A stretch of DNA of 40,974 nt, taken from contig CAYXVF010000054.1 in NCBI GenBank assembly GCA_964468125.1, forward strand, positions 1-40,974, written 5' to 3'. The DNA comes from CAYXVF01 sp964468125 (GTDB taxonomy: Bacteria > Myxococcota > XYA12-FULL-58-9 > CAYXVF01). Shown here piece after piece: positions 40,915-40,974 of the stretch. A program made the position numbers and the translations under genes. Positions within the stretch are counted from its first letter, which is position 1. The number at the start of each line of letters is the position of its first letter. Below the pieces are notes generated by a model, which saw only the letters and a program-made list of their open reading frames with translations, ran no database searches and had not been told where the DNA came from.

Positions 40915-40974
<60 letters not shown>

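Overview
The window is GC-rich bacterial DNA with a 100-base run of N (23042-23141), so it is a scaffold, probably metagenomic. Gene content suggests a heterotrophic Myxococcota-like (Polyangiales-type) bacterium. The reasons are a huge secreted multidomain oxidase ending in a Cys-rich 'CDDGLFCNG' type repeat, fragments of wHTH/ATPase-cyclase signalling proteins, several lipoproteins, an ergothioneine methyltransferase and an Lhr helicase. This assignment is inference; no rRNA gene is visible. A partial tRNA-Ile(GAT) lies at the right edge.

Left part (1-5596, minus): one uninterrupted reading frame of at least 1865 codons runs off the left edge. It encodes a signal peptide, ricin-type beta-trefoil, galactose-oxidase-type copper-radical oxidase (all ligand positions recognisable), discoidin, two PA14-like domains, PKD, a YVTN-type propeller, a two-heme cytochrome c/peroxidase-like region and a Cys-rich tail. 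An H2O2-producing oxidase and a heme module on one polypeptide is the most striking item in the window. A run of nine G lies at its ribosome-binding site.

5.9-24.3 kb: intact genes are mixed with an unusual number of gene remnants. Intact genes include methylglyoxal synthase, a DUF6503 protein, a membrane-anchored RidA, a VOC protein, a BciA-like reductase, an M14 carboxypeptidase, a LysE exporter, a GroES-like protein, a CNT nucleoside transporter with a TPR-like N-terminus facing a nucleoside deaminase, and EgtD. Remnants include a wHTH regulator, an alpha/beta hydrolase, a cyclase-type TPR, the end of a CusA-type RND pump, an ARPP-1/DUF6569 protein, DUF457, a histidine kinase that has lost its ATP-binding core, an AMP-ligase, a GST, a DUF885 protein with its middle missing, and a ferric-reductase-like membrane protein. 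Several are internal deletions or two genes fused end to end. This means either genuine genome decay or assembly collapse.

24.3-40.6 kb: mostly intact genes. There is a fibronectin-III/beta-barrel surface protein; a tight minus-strand operon M23 peptidase > CPBP protease lipoprotein > AlkB-like dioxygenase joined by 4-base stop/start overlaps; a divergent ACT-domain protein overlapping Lhr helicase; a small Cys-rich lipoprotein; a 1032-residue subtilisin-like protease with a clear intrinsic terminator; MoaA; and a histidine phosphatase coupled to a tRNA-dihydrouridine synthase. A 310-base gene-free stretch with short direct and inverted repeats precedes the tRNA.
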